Position numbers and translations under genes: made by a program. A stretch of DNA of 64,000 nt, from contig NZ_JACCFE010000002.1 in assembly GCF_014256275.1 (NCBI RefSeq), forward strand, positions 5,870,001 through 5,934,000, written 5' to 3'. The stretch is from Rhodococcus sp. 4CII. Lineage in GTDB: Bacteria; Actinomycetota; Actinomycetes; Mycobacteriales; Mycobacteriaceae. The notes beneath the pieces were generated by a model. The model made no database searches, was not told the DNA's origin, and saw nothing but the letters and a program-made list of their open reading frames with translations. Below are positions 62,579-64,000 of the stretch, in pieces (position 1 is the first letter of the stretch; each line of letters opens with the position of its first letter).

Positions 62579-63778
62579 TCAGTTGCCGTGCTTCTCCTTC
62601 TCGTTGTCCTTGGTCTTGTTGTTCCCATTCCCGTTGTTGCCATTGCCGTTTCCCGGACGCGGTTTCGGGGCGTTCGTCGAAGGTGCGTTCGGCGGCGGGA
62701 CGGGTGCAACAGGGTTTATCTCGACGGCGCTGCTCGGGGCAGACACGGGGGCCGGCGGCGGACTGACGGTGGTGGTGCCCGGGCCGGGACCGACGGTTCC
62801 GTCCCGATTCTGCGCCGCGATGGCCAGCGCTCCGACGACGACCGCGACCAGCAGTGCGGCAATGGCGGCGATGATCAGCCCGGTCCGCCGGCGGGGTCGC
62901 ACAGGCTCGGGCGGTAACTCGTGGACGGACGTGGTGGCCGTGAAGGCCCTCGTCGGGGGTGGGACGGCGCCGGACGCGCCGAGGACGGCGTCCCGCATGG
63001 CGTGCGCGTCGACGTAGCGTTCCCGCGGATCGCGCGCCATCGCCCGTTCGATGGTGTGCACGAGGCCCGGGTCGGCGTCCGGACGCATTTCGTGGAGGGG
63101 CCGGGCCGCGCCGTCGATGATCGCCCGGGCGAGCGAGAGGATGTTGTCGCCCGCGAACGGCCGCTGCCCGGTGACGGCCTCGTAGCCGACGACCCCAACC
63201 GCGTAGAGGTCGTCGGAGGGGGTGGCGGGTTTGCCGGTGATGCGATCCGGACTGAGGTACGCGACCGTGCCCAGGACCTGCCCGGTCGCGGTGTGATCGG
63301 AATCGGCGCTCTTCGCGATGCCGAAGTCGGTGACCTTCACCGCGCCGGTGGCGGTGAACAGCACGTTTCCCGGTTTGATGTCGCGGTGCAGGATGCCGGC
63401 GTGGTGGGCGGCGCCGACCGCGGCGAGCACGTCCGCGAGGATCGACCGCACTCGCCCGTCCGGGAGCGGACCGCCGGCGATCTCGTCGGCCAGGGTGTGG
63501 CCGGGCAGGCGTTCCATCACGATGTACGCCACGCCGGCGTCCTCGCCGCAGTCGTGGACGGCGACCACGTTCGGGTGGTTCAGCGTGGCGGCCAGCCGGG
63601 CCTCGGCCTCGAACCGCCGACGGGTGTCGGGGACGGACGCGAGTTCCGGGCGCAGCACCTTGACCGCGACCGGCCGCTCGAGGCGAAGGTCCCAGCCGTC
63701 GTGGACGTCGGCCATCCCGCCCCGGCCCAGCACTCCTCGCAACTGGTACCGACCTGCGAGAACTGCGGACACGGGCAT
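62579..63778 (-). CDS. Membrane Ser/Thr protein kinase (PknB-like) with Pro-rich sensor end
   Basis: 399 residues. Kinase domain at residues 11-268: GRGGMADVHDG (Gly loop), VAVKVL Lys40, catalytic loop HRDIKPGN (Asp133), DFG at 151-153, and an activation segment with TATGQVLGTVAYLSPDR. A single TM helix at about 300-322 is followed by an extracytoplasmic Pro/Thr/Asn-rich tail (VSPPPAPVSAPSSA, then RPGNGNGNNGNGNNKTKDNE) with no PASTA repeats. The tail probably senses the envelope. No phosphatase or FHA gene is next to it. Confidence 0.9.
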   Translation of the reverse strand: MPVSAVLAGRYQLRGVLGRGGMADVHDGWDLRLERPVAVKVLRPELASVPDTRRRFEAEARLAATLNHPNVVAVHDCGEDAGVAYIVMERLPGHTLADEIAGGPLPDGRVRSILADVLAAVGAAHHAGILHRDIKPGNVLFTATGAVKVTDFGIAKSADSDHTATGQVLGTVAYLSPDRITGKPATPSDDLYAVGVVGYEAVTGQRPFAGDNILSLARAIIDGAARPLHEMRPDADPGLVHTIERAMARDPRERYVDAHAMRDAVLGASGAVPPPTRAFTATTSVHELPPEPVRPRRRTGLIIAAIAALLVAVVVGALAIAAQNRDGTVGPGPGTTTVSPPPAPVSAPSSAVEINPVAPVPPPNAPSTNAPKPRPGNGNGNNGNGNNKTKDNEKEKHGN

Positions 63779-63839
63779 GCGTTCACGCTATCGTCACCAC
63801 TTGTGCCGGACACCGCTGCCTCCCGCCTAACATGACGCC

Positions 63840-64000
63840 ATGACCGCTTCGGGTAAACGCCGACATCTGTCCGTCGTCCCCGACGTGCCGACGATCGTCC
63901 GGCCGTCGGCGAGGCGGGGCCGACGCGACGTCGCGAGTTATCACCTGCGCATCGAACTCGACGAGGTGACGCCGCCGATCTGGCGTCAGTTCGTGGTGCC
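63840..64000 (+). CDS. pRiA4b ORF-3-like protein, 5' part (cut by window end)
   Basis: The frame begins ATG at 63840 and reads TASGKRRHLSVVPDVPTIV, then SYHLRIELDEVTPPIWRQF to the window edge. The last part matches the start of the pRiA4b ORF-3 domain (compare LRISLEGTHIPIWRRIR in the gene at 57.5 kb). Here the domain starts almost at the N-terminus, so this is a different architecture from the long relative. Length unknown. Confidence 0.75.
   Translation, partial: MTASGKRRHLSVVPDVPTIVRPSARRGRRDVASYHLRIELDEVTPPIWRQFVV

Overview
The window reads as chromosome of a high-GC, mycolic-acid-containing actinomycete, most like a large-genome soil Rhodococcus. The evidence is the strong G/C third-position bias, frequent GTG starts and four-base stop/start overlaps, an EmbC-type arabinosyltransferase, an EspC/WXG100-like (type VII secretion) operon, a DesA-type acyl desaturase, an Eis-like acetyltransferase, and many flavin monooxygenases and alpha/beta hydrolases. 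The species is inferred from gene content, not proven. No rRNA, tRNA, CRISPR array or phage block was seen.

Layout. 0-8 kb: an APC permease and LysR regulator, a solitary large TnpB-type RuvC nuclease preceded by decayed coding sequence, an Eis-like acetyltransferase, a YrhK membrane protein and a Tat-lipoprotein dienelactone hydrolase. 8.1-13.8 kb: a tight operon (flavin reductase, HpaB-type monooxygenase, RidA, DUF1028, M20 amidohydrolase, aspartase) that looks like a catabolic route ending in aspartate and fumarate; its substrate is unknown. 13.9-22.8 kb: housekeeping and accessory genes (VOC, DUF429, TerB, an orphan arabinosyltransferase, a DUF4232 lipoprotein, an atypical SDR, a flavin amine oxidase) plus two gene fragments.

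22.9-39.6 kb is an organosulfur-scavenging region. It holds an SfnG-like monooxygenase with MetY, a MocR-type regulator, a DszA/NtaA-type monooxygenase, a complete Dpp-type ABC importer, two flavin reductases, decayed MetI and monooxygenase fragments, a further monooxygenase with an IclR regulator, and a TauD-type dioxygenase. The likely logic is import of a sulfonate or sulfone, oxygenolytic release of sulfite using FMNH2 from the reductases, and, after reduction to sulfide, capture by MetY.

39.6-50.7 kb: an alpha/beta hydrolase, an NlpC/P60 wall hydrolase, a GMC alcohol dehydrogenase and aldehyde dehydrogenase pair with a divergent PucR regulator, a membrane-anchored BAAT-type acyltransferase coupled to a glutamine-synthetase-like ligase, and a DesA3-like desaturase. 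50.8-54.3 kb: a three-gene EspC / WXG100-large-protein / lipoprotein operon whose distal part has visibly different codon use. 54.4-64 kb: mixed single genes, including an NhaA-DsbA fusion, a membrane Ser/Thr kinase and two pRiA4b ORF-3-like genes (the second cut by the window end).

A recurring intergenic palindrome runs through the window (about 13.8, 20.5, 22.9, 34.3, 36.1, 39.6, 41.3, 55.9 and 56.9 kb). Copies share a GC-rich head and a GTGAG/GTGCG...CAC inverted core, sit at gene 3' ends, often supply the stop codon, and one copy truncates an aldehyde dehydrogenase gene. Together with the gene fragments they mark the places where this chromosome has been rearranged.
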